A stretch of 64,000 nucleotides of DNA from Marinomonas spartinae (GCF_900089775.1 NZ_FLOB01000001.1:310001-374000); one strand, 5' to 3'; positions 45,475 to 55,088 are shown, counted from the stretch's first letter. Program-made: numbers and translations. Notes: a model not told the origin generated them from the letters alone.

Positions 45475-46701
45475 ATGAATACCTCTGATTTTCTTAATGA
45501 CTGGCGTCGCTTGTCGGCTGCCAGTCGCGTCTTGATTATTAACAGTTTTACCTTCAACCTTGGTTTTTACATGCTGCTGCCCTATCTTGCGGATCATTTG
45601 CAGCGGTCATTGGGGTTGAGCCCTTGGTATGTCGGTTTGGTCATTGGTCTGCGTGTACTGAGTCAGCAGGGCTTGTTCCTAATCGGGGGAACACTGGGGG
45701 ATTATTTAGGCTATAAGCGTTTGATCCTGTTAGGCTGCTTGATTCGGGTATTGGGCTTTGCTCTATTGGGGCTCGCACAAAACTTGCCGTTGTTGTTACT
45801 GGGTGCTTTTTTCACTGGCTTTGCAGGGGCGCTATTTACGCCCTCTAGTAATGCATATTTGGCTTATCAGGCACCCGATCAAGTGCAACGAAACCGTATT
45901 TTTGCCATGCAAAACTGGGCACGTGAAGGCGGGCTGCTTCTTGGGCCTTTGGTCGGTGTGTCACTTATGGCCGTCAGCTTTATGTGGGTTGGCCTGGTGT
46001 CGGCGCTGTTGTTTTTGGCATTATTTTTCATTCAGTGGCGCTTTTTACCCGAGCTGAGTGAGCAAGTGAAACGTTCTTCTGCGGAGCAACGCTTCTGGCA
46101 ACAGTGGTCTAGCATGGTAAAAAATAAGCGTTTTATGGGCTTTATCCTCTATGCTTGTGCATTTCATTTGTTCTTTCAACAATTGTATTTGTCTCTGCCG
46201 AATGAAGTATCAAACCGTGGTCTTGGTACTTATGTGATTACTTGGGTATTTATGACCACGTCGATTTTAGGTATTACGTTGCAAATGCCGATCAGTCATT
46301 GGGTCTCTCGGACCATCGGTAGTGCTAAAGCGATGGGATTAGGGTTACTGCTCATGGGTGGGTCATTTCTGTGTTTTTTAATCAATGTGACGGGGTGGCC
46401 TTGGCTCAATTTTATTGCTTATGGTGTTCTATTTAGTTTGGGGTCTATGCTGTTGTTACCGCTATTAGGTGCGTACGTTCCGCTCTTTTGTGATAAATCG
46501 GAGTTGGGGAGTTACTACGGACTTTATTCCTGTGTAGGCGGTGTAGCCGCCTTTTTGGGAAACGTTATTATAGGCTGGCTGTTATCAGTAAATGGGTTCA
46601 ATCATCAGTGGATTTGGCTAGGCTTAGCACTGCTCGGTGTCCTCTCTGGGATGGGGATGTATCGGCAAGTTTGTGGCTTATCGACTAAAGAAACGATATA
46701 A
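45475..46701 (+). CDS. MFS transporter in the iron-uptake operon
   Basis: 408-residue MFS protein of the MdtH-like group: FTFNLGFYMLLPYLADHL at the start, GGTLGDYLGYKRLILLG in loop 2-3, and GFAGALFTPSSNAYLAYQAP in helix 4. Twelve helices. It lies 52 bp after the ATPase gene in the same direction, so it is probably co-regulated by iron. Siderophore export or cytoplasmic-to-periplasmic recycling of the chelator is a reasonable inference, not shown. Confidence 0.83.
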   Translation: MNTSDFLNDWRRLSAASRVLIINSFTFNLGFYMLLPYLADHLQRSLGLSPWYVGLVIGLRVLSQQGLFLIGGTLGDYLGYKRLILLGCLIRVLGFALLGLAQNLPLLLLGAFFTGFAGALFTPSSNAYLAYQAPDQVQRNRIFAMQNWAREGGLLLGPLVGVSLMAVSFMWVGLVSALLFLALFFIQWRFLPELSEQVKRSSAEQRFWQQWSSMVKNKRFMGFILYACAFHLFFQQLYLSLPNEVSNRGLGTYVITWVFMTTSILGITLQMPISHWVSRTIGSAKAMGLGLLLMGGSFLCFLINVTGWPWLNFIAYGVLFSLGSMLLLPLLGAYVPLFCDKSELGSYYGLYSCVGGVAAFLGNVIIGWLLSVNGFNHQWIWLGLALLGVLSGMGMYRQVCGLSTKETI

Positions 46702-46736
46702 AGCCAATGTATGTCGCGCCGGTAGATTAGAAAAGG

Positions 46737-46774
46737 TAGCCTAAGTGCTCTTTTGATGTATGGCACTTAGGCTA
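46737..46774. terminator. hairpin between convergent genes
   Basis: TAGCCTAAGTGC/GCACTTAGGCTA 12-bp stem with a 14-nt loop; CCTTTTCT follows on the minus strand. Probable terminator for the serine hydrolase and the MFS gene. Confidence 0.6.
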
Positions 46775-46804
46775 GTCTTCACGGAGTATTCAGCAATGAA
46801 AGCG

Positions 46805-48070
46805 TTACTTAGCGGGTGTCCAATGGGAAACTCTATCGAAGAAGGCAAGCGCCTCTTTTTCCGCTTCAATCATTCTTTCTTGTGGGAAATAGCTTAGTTT
46901 TACAATCACCGTTTTGGTGTCTGGGTCGACGAAAATAAACTGGCCTTGTAACCCGATGGCTGAGTAGGCCTTGCAGTTTGGCATAGTCCACCATTGGTAG
47001 CCGTAACCACCACTTTTCGGATCCTCAGGCAAGACTGGACGAGTTGCCAAGTCTACATACTGTTCACTGATAATTCGGTGACCATTAAATTCCCCTTTGT
47101 TGAGCATGAGCTGACCGATTCGAGCCCAGTCGCGAAGTGTGGCGTTAAATCCGGCACCTGTAAACTCGCGACCCACGCCTGGCTGACCATCCATGATGAA
47201 GAAGCCATTTTGTTCCATGCCCATGGGTTCCCAAACTTTTCGAGCCATATAAGAAGAGAGGTTTTCGCCGTTCAATACCTTTTCGAGTAAAACACCCAAT
47301 ACGGCAGTATCAATGGTTTTGTATTCAGATACCGTACCTGGTGTATGTTTGCGTTTTAAGGTTTTGGCGGTGTCTGCAAAGCGGGCGACATTTTTGACTA
47401 AAGCCAATATGTGGTTTTTTGCTGCTACACCTGGATGAATAAAGTCATAACGTTCTTCGTAATCTACGCCGGAAGTCATTTCCAATACTTGGCGAATAGT
47501 CACACCTTCATAGGCACCCGTTGCTAGTTCAGGAAGGTAGTGGGTAATCTGCTCGTCTAAGGATTCGATACGACCTTCTTCATAAGCAATACCAACCAAA
47601 ATGGACACTAATGATTTGGTCATAGACCATCCCATGTGAGTAGTATTTGGTTGCATATGGTTAAGGTAGTTTTCGTAAACGATCTTGCCATCTTTCATGA
47701 CCAACATGGCATTGGTATAGGTGCGATCTAGAAAGTCGTTCGTTGTGTAGCTTTTACCTTCAAACGAATAGGTCAAGTCCATGTTGGCGTCTTCGTGGGG
47801 CAATACTGATACGGGACCAGAGTGCCCGACTTGACGTGTGGTAAACAGTGTGTCCATAGAACGAAAAGTGAGCGTGTTTACATCGCCATCTAGCATGGCC
47901 CAGCGAAGATTTTGGATTGCTACAGGGACCTCTGAAGCCGGTCCGACATTTGCCACTAAAGGGTTTACCTCGTTAGGGTTTACCTTATTGGTCGCGGTAG
48001 GATCGGATGGTAATGTGCTGGACGGTGTATCATCGATAGGCAAGTTTTTGATTGTTTTATTTGCCAACAT
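46805..48070 (-). CDS. serine hydrolase, class C beta-lactamase fold (NylB-like)
   Basis: 421-residue cytoplasmic hydrolase with no signal peptide. It has the SxxK motif S149-M-T-K152, a Tyr motif at about Y250 (SEYKTID), and SGVDYEERYD around Tyr204. The C-terminal GYGYQWWT...GLQGQFIFVDP resembles 6-aminohexanoate-dimer hydrolase (NylB) and EstB-type esterases more than true beta-lactamases. It hydrolyses an ester or linear amide of unknown identity. It is followed upstream by a LuxR-type gene in the same direction, 219 bp apart, which may regulate it. Confidence 0.82.
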   Translation of the reverse strand: MLANKTIKNLPIDDTPSSTLPSDPTATNKVNPNEVNPLVANVGPASEVPVAIQNLRWAMLDGDVNTLTFRSMDTLFTTRQVGHSGPVSVLPHEDANMDLTYSFEGKSYTTNDFLDRTYTNAMLVMKDGKIVYENYLNHMQPNTTHMGWSMTKSLVSILVGIAYEEGRIESLDEQITHYLPELATGAYEGVTIRQVLEMTSGVDYEERYDFIHPGVAAKNHILALVKNVARFADTAKTLKRKHTPGTVSEYKTIDTAVLGVLLEKVLNGENLSSYMARKVWEPMGMEQNGFFIMDGQPGVGREFTGAGFNATLRDWARIGQLMLNKGEFNGHRIISEQYVDLATRPVLPEDPKSGGYGYQWWTMPNCKAYSAIGLQGQFIFVDPDTKTVIVKLSYFPQERMIEAEKEALAFFDRVSHWTPAK

Positions 48071-48289
48071 AGAGAGCTCTCCTGATAGAAATTATTCTTA
48101 TGTAGAGACCGTTATTGTCTGAGAATAACGATTATTTTAAATAAGGCGGTATTCTCTATCATCTGAACTGTGCTGATAACTGTCATCTCCCATATGGGAT
48201 ATCTTTGCGACTTCTTGAGAGTTGGTCATCTTATTTTAGGCAGTTGAACCTAGGTAAATGGTGTGACGGGCTAGAAATAGTTTGCAGTG

Positions 48290-49429
48290 TTAAAAATAGC
48301 GCGAGGTGCTGGCAGAGACAGATGACCAAAGTCGTTGTACCAATTCGGATTGTCGATTAATACGCATTTTTGAGAAAACACTTTTTAGTTGAATACGAGC
48401 CGTACCTATTGAGACGCCACGACGCTCAGCATAATCGGTTAAGGAGTGCCCCTCAGCAAGAGCTATGGCCAACAGTGACTCTGTCGGTGTTAAGCCAAAG
48501 AGCGTTTGAACTTCATTTTGCTGTAAATTTTTTGTGTCTTTGCCTTTTAAAAACATAATAGCATTGTGTTTGGCCACCATATTTAAATCCACACATAAGG
48601 AAGGGCTTTGGTCGACAGGGGAAAGCAATACTTCGATTGATTGCTCGCTATTCTTGCCCAGTACCGCAATGCGCCTAATGCTTCTGGAGGAGGAAGAAAT
48701 GGTTTGTTGGAAATGCGTTTTGAACTCTTGCAAGTCTTGTGATTGTTTAAATACGAGCTTTTGGTTGATGAGCGATAGGTCGTTCGATTGTTCGATAAGC
48801 TGATGGGCACACGTGTTGCACCAAGATATGTTGGCCTCACTGTCTAAGAGTAACACCCCTGTGCCTAATTGATTCATTGCGCTGGTCATATGGCTATGAA
48901 GATGCAATGTGGCGTTCATTTTCTCAGTCAACGAAACAGCTTGTTTGATATGAGGAGCGAGTCGCATGAGCAAGGCCTGAACATCGGGTGAAAAGGCTCT
49001 GTCTTCTCCCACAAGATGATGGGCGATTAAGCTGATATAGGCTCCAGACTCTCCTTGCATATCTAACATGATGGCTTTGCCTAGCCCTGCATTCGAGAGT
49101 TGGTGTTGAAAGCGTTGAAAGCGCGGGCTATGGGGCGAAAAGTAATCATCATCGCAGATTATCTGAATCGGACTTTGTAGCGGAATATCGTACCGCGGAT
49201 TATCGCTATTATTAACCCATTTATCGTGGAGCTCAGCATGTTGTAGGGAAAAAGCATCGCGGACACTCCACTTAAGAGTATAGGTATTGTTGGTCTCACG
49301 ACGATAGATTTGTAGTGCGACGCTGGAGGCGTTTAGCGTTTTTTTTAATTGATTTAGCACACTTACCCATTGATGAGGCGCATCTACACAGCCATAGATA
49401 TCGGAGATGAGATTGTTCTCTTGCAACAT
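48290..49429 (-). CDS. LuxR-type HTH regulator with a PAS-like middle
   Basis: 379-residue regulator. The C-terminal LuxR HTH (about 315-375: FGLTPTESLLAIALAEGHSLTDYAERRGVSIGTARIQLKSVFSKM) is clear. The N-terminal 180 residues look GAF-like, and the segment around LGTGVLLLDSEANISWCNTCAHQL is PAS-like, as in many orphan LuxR proteins. There is no receiver domain, so it senses a ligand directly. AGGAGGGA precedes the start. It may control the adjacent NylB-like hydrolase or the photolyase genes. Confidence 0.82.
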   Translation of the reverse strand: MLQENNLISDIYGCVDAPHQWVSVLNQLKKTLNASSVALQIYRRETNNTYTLKWSVRDAFSLQHAELHDKWVNNSDNPRYDIPLQSPIQIICDDDYFSPHSPRFQRFQHQLSNAGLGKAIMLDMQGESGAYISLIAHHLVGEDRAFSPDVQALLMRLAPHIKQAVSLTEKMNATLHLHSHMTSAMNQLGTGVLLLDSEANISWCNTCAHQLIEQSNDLSLINQKLVFKQSQDLQEFKTHFQQTISSSSRSIRRIAVLGKNSEQSIEVLLSPVDQSPSLCVDLNMVAKHNAIMFLKGKDTKNLQQNEVQTLFGLTPTESLLAIALAEGHSLTDYAERRGVSIGTARIQLKSVFSKMRINRQSELVQRLWSSVSASTSRYF

Positions 49430-49592
49430 ACTTATTTTTTTCCCTCCTAGGTTATCAGGTCAGGTTATCAGCTCATTAACTATCGAGATCCTAAATCGTT
49501 TTATGTTCTAGTAATATAGACTTTACCCTGAGGAAGCCTAAAAGACTATCCCTGAAGCAAGTAGAGTGGTGAGGTGAAGAGAGAGGCTGACG

Positions 49593-51155
49593 TTACAATG
49601 CTTCAATATGATCCAAACACCATTCGGCGCGCGCCAATATCGCATGCTTTTGTTCTTTGGATTGTTTATCCCAGTTTCCGTAAATCATGCCGATACGTGG
49701 GTTAGTGGCGATCCTAGAGCGATGTTTGATCATAAAATGCCAGTAGAGGCTATTGAACGGGCAGGCCTTTTCACTGACTTTCTCTTTGACGTTATAGTGA
49801 CAGTTATTGCAGTAGTCACTCATTTTTTGGGTATAACTGCCACTGGCTGCATAAGGTTTGGAGGCAATCCATCCTCCGTCAGCAAACTGACTCATCCCCC
49901 GTGTATTTGGTAGTTCAACCCATTCTAGGGCATCGATATAAATGCCTAAATACCACTCATCCACTTGATCTGGCTGAATGCCAGTTAATAAACAGAAGTT
50001 ACCTGTCACCATAAGCCTTTGAATATGGTGAGCATAAGCATAGTGGAGAGATTGGCCAATGGCACTAGCAAGGCAGTGCATCTTAGTGTGTCCATGCCAA
50101 AAATAACGGGGGAGATCTCGCTCCGCTTTTAATACATTTTGTTGCCGATAATTCGGCATATTGATCCAATACATACCTCGCATATATTCACGCCACCCCA
50201 GTATTTGCCGGACAAAGCCCTCAATTTGCGCAATGTCGATGGCATCATTACGCTCATATTGTGTAATAGCGGCTTTGATAACGTGTTTTGGACTAATCAA
50301 CTTACTGTTGAGAGCAAAGGATAAACGTGAATGATATAAGCTCCAACTATGGGGGCTTCTATGAGTCATTGCATCTTGGAAGCGACCAAAGTTGGGCAAT
50401 AAATGTTCACAAAAAAACGCCAGTAAGTTTAGTGCGTCTTGACTGGTCACAGGCCAAGCTAAGTTGGCTTCTACTGTACCAAGGGAGGCAATGTCATGAC
50501 GTTCTATGCGCTCAAGCAAATGTGTTACATCGTGCTGAAAACATAAAGGGGCAGGGATATTACCCAGATCGTGCTCTTTGAGTTTATTGCGATTATGACT
50601 ATCGAAGTTCCACTTTCCCCCTTCGGGCTGGCCTTCCCCTGCCATCAAGACATTAAAACGCTGGCGCATTCTACGATAAAAATGCTCCATTCGAACCGGA
50701 TGATTGGCTTGAAAATAATGGGGAATTTCATGGAACGGCAATAAGAAATGCTCACTATCGACCATATGTACGGAAGGGACCGACTGTTGGGTGATAAGGG
50801 TTTGATATTGCTTGAATACACGATATTCATCAGGGCGCTGCAATTCAATATGCTGCACTTTGTGCTGGCTCGCCAGTGTCAGGATGATCTCATCAAGCGT
50901 TTGTCCTTGCGTGTCATCCAACGTGAGATAACACACCTGATGACCATGGTCTTTTAAAGCCTCTGAAAAACGTTCCATAGAGAGAAAAAAGGCGCACAAT
51001 TTTTGGATATGATGTGTGACGTAAGTCGCTTCTGGGTGCAGTTCTGCGATCAAATATAGGATGCCCTGATCTCTTTTTTGAAACCAAGAATGGGCCGCGT
51101 TTAATTGATCGCCGAGAATAACACGCAGTGTATGGTAAGAACGGTTTGTATCCAT
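49593..51155 (-). CDS. Fe-S bacterial cryptochrome/(6-4) photolyase (CryPro/PhrB type)
   Basis: 520-residue member of the FeS-BCP photolyase group. It starts LRVILGDQLNAAHSWF, has GWREYMRGMYWINMPNY in the FAD-binding domain and NFCLLTGIQPDQVDEWYLGIYIDALEWVELPNTRGMSQFADGG near the lesion site. The 4Fe-4S cysteines include the cluster YCNNCHYNVKEKVSEKACPF (about 437-457) and one further N-terminal Cys expected from the family. It repairs UV (6-4) photoproducts using light. It lies 12 bp downstream of the DASH gene and is probably co-transcribed with it. Confidence 0.9.
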   Translation of the reverse strand: MDTNRSYHTLRVILGDQLNAAHSWFQKRDQGILYLIAELHPEATYVTHHIQKLCAFFLSMERFSEALKDHGHQVCYLTLDDTQGQTLDEIILTLASQHKVQHIELQRPDEYRVFKQYQTLITQQSVPSVHMVDSEHFLLPFHEIPHYFQANHPVRMEHFYRRMRQRFNVLMAGEGQPEGGKWNFDSHNRNKLKEHDLGNIPAPLCFQHDVTHLLERIERHDIASLGTVEANLAWPVTSQDALNLLAFFCEHLLPNFGRFQDAMTHRSPHSWSLYHSRLSFALNSKLISPKHVIKAAITQYERNDAIDIAQIEGFVRQILGWREYMRGMYWINMPNYRQQNVLKAERDLPRYFWHGHTKMHCLASAIGQSLHYAYAHHIQRLMVTGNFCLLTGIQPDQVDEWYLGIYIDALEWVELPNTRGMSQFADGGWIASKPYAASGSYTQKMSDYCNNCHYNVKEKVSEKACPFNSLYWHFMIKHRSRIATNPRIGMIYGNWDKQSKEQKHAILARAEWCLDHIEAL

Positions 51156-51167
51156 GGTTCCTAAGCG

Positions 51168-52487
51168 CTAAGACGTTGGGTAAATGGGCCAGTCGGCGGC
51201 ATCGACGGAATCTAATGATTCGTCAAAACGGTGGCCTTGCCATTTGTGTATAAAATGATTCTGTGGATCGTATTGCTCGGTTTGTTTTGCTAAATTAAAG
51301 TGGCGTCCACCTCTTGGGTCAGCGCCAACTCCTGCAATGTATTGCCAATTTCCCCAGTTTGATCCAACGCTATAATCGATCAATTGTTCTTCAAAATAAG
51401 CGGCGCCGTAGCGCCAATCGATGCTTAACTCATTGATTAAACAACTGGCAGCCAGTTGTCGGCCACGATTGCTGATAAAGCCCGTTTGATTAAGTTGCTT
51501 CATGCAAGCATTAACCAGTGGATAAGGTGTATTGCCCTGACACCATTTACGGAAGCGCTCTGCATAATAACTGCCGTGAGTCTGTTTGCCAGATAGGCCA
51601 CTGGGCAAAAAAAGTTGTTTACCATAACAGGTTGCATACCAGTGAAAGTACTCACGCCACAGCAACTCGAAATAAATCCAATAGGTCGACTCGTTCGCCC
51701 CATGGTTCCGTTCATAAGCATCGATACTGGCTTTAATTTGACGAGGGGATAAACTGCCTTGTGCCAACCAGGGGGAGAATTTTGTGGAGTTTTCCCAACC
51801 ATCCAGCGAATTACGTACCTCTTTATAGTGACTCGGTAGATTTGTCGAAAAGTAATCGCTTAACTGACTTACGGCAGCATACTCTCCACCCGTAAATGCC
51901 CCATTACTTTCGACATGCTCAATTTGCCAAGGGCGAATTAACGGCATATCAAACTGGGGGACCGGAGGCAGTGTTCTTGGTGTTGGAAGTGGAGAAAGGG
52001 GCGAGATTTCTTCGACCAAATGACGAAACTGTGTGAAAGTATCTGGCAATTTTGATCCGGAAAAAGGGAGTTGCGAGGGTGAAAACAAACTTAAGCCATG
52101 ATCAATATGAAGGTGGACATCAGGATAGAGTTTCGTAAGACGGTTGAGTGACTGCTGCTCATCCCAACCTCCATGGTGGTTACGGTATAGGTGGGAAATA
52201 GGCACCGTATCAAATAGTAGACTCAAGCCGGCAACAGCATCCATGGTACTGACAAACAAGGTTTGCCCGAGAGCGTTTAGTTTAATTGTAAGATCATTGA
52301 GAGCCTGCACCAAAAAGTCTCGACGAATGCCTGACATACCTTGTGTCGAATAACGGCTAGGGCGACGTTGATGGGGCTCATCGCAATACAAACAGACGAG
52401 ATAGTCCATTTCTTGCGCGGCTTTCCACAACATGCTTTGATCCGAACAACGTAAATCATCCCCAAACCAAACTACGCCTACTTTCAT
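51168..52487 (-). CDS. cryptochrome DASH / photolyase-family protein
   Basis: 439-residue photolyase-superfamily protein with an N-terminal Rossmann antenna domain (VGVVWFGDDLRCSDQSML) and a C-terminal FAD domain (FSPWLAQGSLSPRQI, ELLWREYFHWYATCYG). The ending has the DASH-like NRGRQLAASCLINELSIDWRYGAAYFEEQLIDYSVGSNWGNWQYIAGVGADPRG. I chose the ATG at 52487 (AGGAG upstream) over an in-frame ATG at 52520. It is likely a single-stranded-DNA photolyase or blue-light sensor. It is paired with the Fe-S photolyase. Confidence 0.9.
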   Translation of the reverse strand: MKVGVVWFGDDLRCSDQSMLWKAAQEMDYLVCLYCDEPHQRRPSRYSTQGMSGIRRDFLVQALNDLTIKLNALGQTLFVSTMDAVAGLSLLFDTVPISHLYRNHHGGWDEQQSLNRLTKLYPDVHLHIDHGLSLFSPSQLPFSGSKLPDTFTQFRHLVEEISPLSPLPTPRTLPPVPQFDMPLIRPWQIEHVESNGAFTGGEYAAVSQLSDYFSTNLPSHYKEVRNSLDGWENSTKFSPWLAQGSLSPRQIKASIDAYERNHGANESTYWIYFELLWREYFHWYATCYGKQLFLPSGLSGKQTHGSYYAERFRKWCQGNTPYPLVNACMKQLNQTGFISNRGRQLAASCLINELSIDWRYGAAYFEEQLIDYSVGSNWGNWQYIAGVGADPRGGRHFNLAKQTEQYDPQNHFIHKWQGHRFDESLDSVDAADWPIYPTS

Positions 52488-52683
52488 CGTACGCTCCTGT
52501 TTCGTTGTCTTACTGAACAAGTCTAGTACGTTTTAATCAATAATTCAGATTGCTCTGCCTATTCACAATATCTAGCGTGTGCAAAAAATAGATTATTTTT
52601 TATTGGCGAGCAAAAACCATAGTGAAAATGAGGTTATAATAGGCGGTATTATTTCTGTTAACGTCAAAGGTTGTTATAAAACG

Positions 52684-53022
52684 ATGAGTCTTCCAAATTG
52701 CCCGCAATGTAATTCTTCTTACGTCTATGAAGATCAAGCCATGCTGATTTGTCCAGAGTGCGCCCACGAATGGAACCCGAATGAAGAGGTTGTGGATGAG
52801 GACGCGCTTATTATCAAAGATGCGGGTGGCAATCTGCTACAAGAAGGTGACAAAGTGACCTTGGCAAAAGATCTAAAAGTAAAAGGCTCGTCTCAAGTGC
52901 TTAAAATCGGCACCAAAGCGACCATCAAACGCCTAGTCGACGGTGATCATGATATTGACTGTAAATTGGATGGCGGTGGCGACATGATGCTGAAATCTAA
53001 GTTTGTGAAAAAAATGTCTTAA
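52684..53022 (+). CDS. YjdM/PhnA-like zinc-ribbon protein
   Basis: 112-residue cytoplasmic protein. The N-terminal zinc ribbon [31 protein letters not shown] has four cysteines (C-P-x-C and C-P-x-C). A small beta-barrel C-terminal domain follows ([32 protein letters not shown]). It corresponds to E. coli YjdM, once called PhnA; it is not phosphonoacetate hydrolase and its function is unclear. I chose the ATG at 52684 because homologues start there; a longer in-frame ORF begins at 52579. Confidence 0.88.
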   Translation: MSLPNCPQCNSSYVYEDQAMLICPECAHEWNPNEEVVDEDALIIKDAGGNLLQEGDKVTLAKDLKVKGSSQVLKIGTKATIKRLVDGDHDIDCKLDGGGDMMLKSKFVKKMS

Positions 53023-53040
53023 GGTTTCCTTATCACCATA

Positions 53041-53078
53041 AAAAACCGGCTTAACACATTATCGCTAAGGCGGTTTTT
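53041..53078. terminator. bidirectional terminator
   Basis: AAAAACCG...CGGTTTTTTTT stem continued through CTTA/TAAG with one mismatch, between the convergent YjdM-like and DMT genes. Confidence 0.85.
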
Positions 53079-53101
53079 TTTGTCCTTTGATTCGCTAGGC
53101 A

Positions 53102-54037
53102 TCAATTTTTTAGAGCTAATTTTTCGTTTTCCTTATTGCGCAATTTGCAGCGTTTAGGAAAATTAATATAACCAATCAAGGTGCCGACGAGGATCAATAC
53201 CAGCGCAATGGTTAAGCCGCTGGTCCAGTGCTCACCAAATAGAGGGACAGCCAGTACGCTGGCAAACACTGGCACCAATGCCATCAAACTGCCCATTTTA
53301 GTGGCACCGATGATATGTACGGCACGACCATAAAAAATCATCTGCACTACCGTCGCCATAATCCCTTGGTAAAACGCCTGGATACCGAGCATTTGCCAAG
53401 AGGCGTCGCCTAAATGGTGTGGTAAGAAAAACACATACACGGGCGTAAATAGTATGGTCGTCACCGTAATAATGCCCAGTGTCGCGTGCCAAGGGGCAAA
53501 CTTCCAACGGCGTAGCAATACCGTGAAAATACCCCAGAAAACACAGGCAATCACAAAGCTAATATCGCCTAGCCAATAGGGAGCGCCTGACAGCATGGTT
53601 TCTATTAATAGGGCGAGAATCCCTAAACTGCTTACTAGGATACCGATCCAAGAAGCTGCCGAATGACGTTCATTCGCTAAGAAATAGGCAAATACCGCAA
53701 TCATAATCGGCATTAAACCGGGTAAAAGTAACGCCGCGTGTGTTGCTGGTGCGTGCTGAAAACCGTTATAAACGAACAAGGCATAGCCTAAACCGCCAAT
53801 ACTGCCCAGAACAAACATACGCCATTGCAAAATGGTCTTACGGTGCTGCCAGATAAAAGGCGAAAATAAAATGAAGGCCGTGCCAAAACGCACTATCATC
53901 ATATCGGGCAGCGCCAATGAACCGAGTGCTCCTGCTTTAGAAACCAAAATAAAACCTGTCCAAATTGCCACCGCTGCTAGTGCATACGCTAGCCCTTTGA
54001 TTGGCAAGGAGGAGGTCTCCATTGTCGAATTTTGCAT
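53102..54037 (-). CDS. EamA/DMT-family exporter
   Basis: 311-residue drug/metabolite transporter with two EamA repeats, ten helices. It has AYALAAVAIWTGFILVSKAGALGSLALPDMMIVRFG in repeat 1 and AVFWGIFTVLLRRWK-type sequence in repeat 2 (ACVFWGIFTVLLRRWKFAPW). The C-terminal tail is basic. It is divergent from a LysR gene with two matched LysR-type boxes between, so the LysR protein very probably controls it. The substrate is unknown. Confidence 0.88.
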   Translation of the reverse strand: MQNSTMETSSLPIKGLAYALAAVAIWTGFILVSKAGALGSLALPDMMIVRFGTAFILFSPFIWQHRKTILQWRMFVLGSIGGLGYALFVYNGFQHAPATHAALLLPGLMPIMIAVFAYFLANERHSAASWIGILVSSLGILALLIETMLSGAPYWLGDISFVIACVFWGIFTVLLRRWKFAPWHATLGIITVTTILFTPVYVFFLPHHLGDASWQMLGIQAFYQGIMATVVQMIFYGRAVHIIGATKMGSLMALVPVFASVLAVPLFGEHWTSGLTIALVLILVGTLIGYINFPKRCKLRNKENEKLALKN

Positions 54038-54086
54038 AATATCCCCTCTTTCCTTTAAGTTTTAGACAGTATAAAGTGATGGGGTG

Positions 54087-54101
54087 TTCATTAATAATGA
54101 A
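54087..54101. promoter_or_regulatory. LysR-type box 1
   Basis: TTCATTA-A-TAATGAA, perfect 15-bp palindrome of the T-N11-A type, between the DMT and LysR genes. Confidence 0.65.
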
Positions 54102-54118
54102 TAATTAAGAACAAGTCA

Positions 54119-54133
54119 TTCACTAAAAATGAA
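54119..54133. promoter_or_regulatory. LysR-type box 2
   Basis: TTCACTAAAAATGAA, an imperfect copy of box 1, spaced 32 bp away (about three helical turns), the usual recognition/activation site arrangement. It lies just before the LysR start codon. Confidence 0.6.
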
Positions 54134-54144
54134 AGAGTTGCTAA

Positions 54145-55005
54145 ATGGATATTTCAGATCTTTTGGTTTTCAAAGCGGTGGTCGAACACAAAGGCGTTAC
54201 TCGTGCAGCACAAGCACTTCATCGGGTGCCGTCCAATGTCACCGCACGGCTAAAAAAATTGGAAAGCGAACTGAATGTAGAGCTGTTTTTGCGAGAGAAT
54301 AACAGACTTTCCGTCACGTCTGCTGGTTTGAGATTGTTGGACTACGCCGATAAAATTCTACAACTACAAAAGAGCGCCATTGCGGAATTAACCCAAGCGG
54401 AACCGTCTGGGTTATTACGTTTGGGATCCATGGAAAGCAGTGCCGCATCACGTTTGCCTCGCATTCTAACCTACTATCATGATGCCTACCCAGCGGTGCA
54501 AATTGAGCTGATGACCGCCGCTTCCATGCCTTTAATTGAGCGTGTGTTAGAAGGGACGTTAGATGTGGTGATGAGCTCTGATCCGCCGGACGATCCCAGA
54601 TTATCCTGCACTTATTGCTTTGAAGAAGAGTTGGTATTGATCATGCCTGCCGCTTGGGGGGAACTGGAAACCTTGCCGGAGTCTCTCACCATGGTGGGCT
54701 ATAACAAAGGCTGCTCATACCGTGATCGTTTAGAGAAGTGGCTAAAGCGTTATGAGCGTACCTGCGAGCGCATTATCGAGATTCCCAGCTACTACACCAT
54801 GATCAGCTGTGTGATTGCCGGAATGGGCATTGGCATGGTACCGCGTTCGCTGCTAGCACTACACCAAACCGAAGGCTTAACCTTCCGCACCGTCGAACCA
54901 GATATTGCCAATGCCCCCACCTATCTAGTGTCCCGCAAAGATAGTCCTTCCAGCGCAATCAATGCGTTTGTGGAGTGTACTCAGTACGTTTTTAATGGGG
55001 CCTAA
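54145..55005 (+). CDS. LysR-family transcriptional regulator of the adjacent DMT exporter
   Basis: 286-residue LysR protein: HTH at about 3-60 (KGVTRAAQALHRVPSNVTARLKKLESEL), effector domain from about 88. It resembles regulators of the PtxR/YeiE-like group that sit beside EamA exporters. It is divergent from the DMT gene, and two related T-N11-A boxes fill the intergenic region. It is the last ordinary gene before the AT-rich immunity island. Confidence 0.88.
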   Translation: MDISDLLVFKAVVEHKGVTRAAQALHRVPSNVTARLKKLESELNVELFLRENNRLSVTSAGLRLLDYADKILQLQKSAIAELTQAEPSGLLRLGSMESSAASRLPRILTYYHDAYPAVQIELMTAASMPLIERVLEGTLDVVMSSDPPDDPRLSCTYCFEEELVLIMPAAWGELETLPESLTMVGYNKGCSYRDRLEKWLKRYERTCERIIEIPSYYTMISCVIAGMGIGMVPRSLLALHQTEGLTFRTVEPDIANAPTYLVSRKDSPSSAINAFVECTQYVFNGA

Positions 55006-55088
55006 CTATTCGTTTATATTATCTGTAAAAACAATTAAGAAAAAGGAGGCTAACGTTATATATTTTAATATCCTACAGCGTTTTTAAA

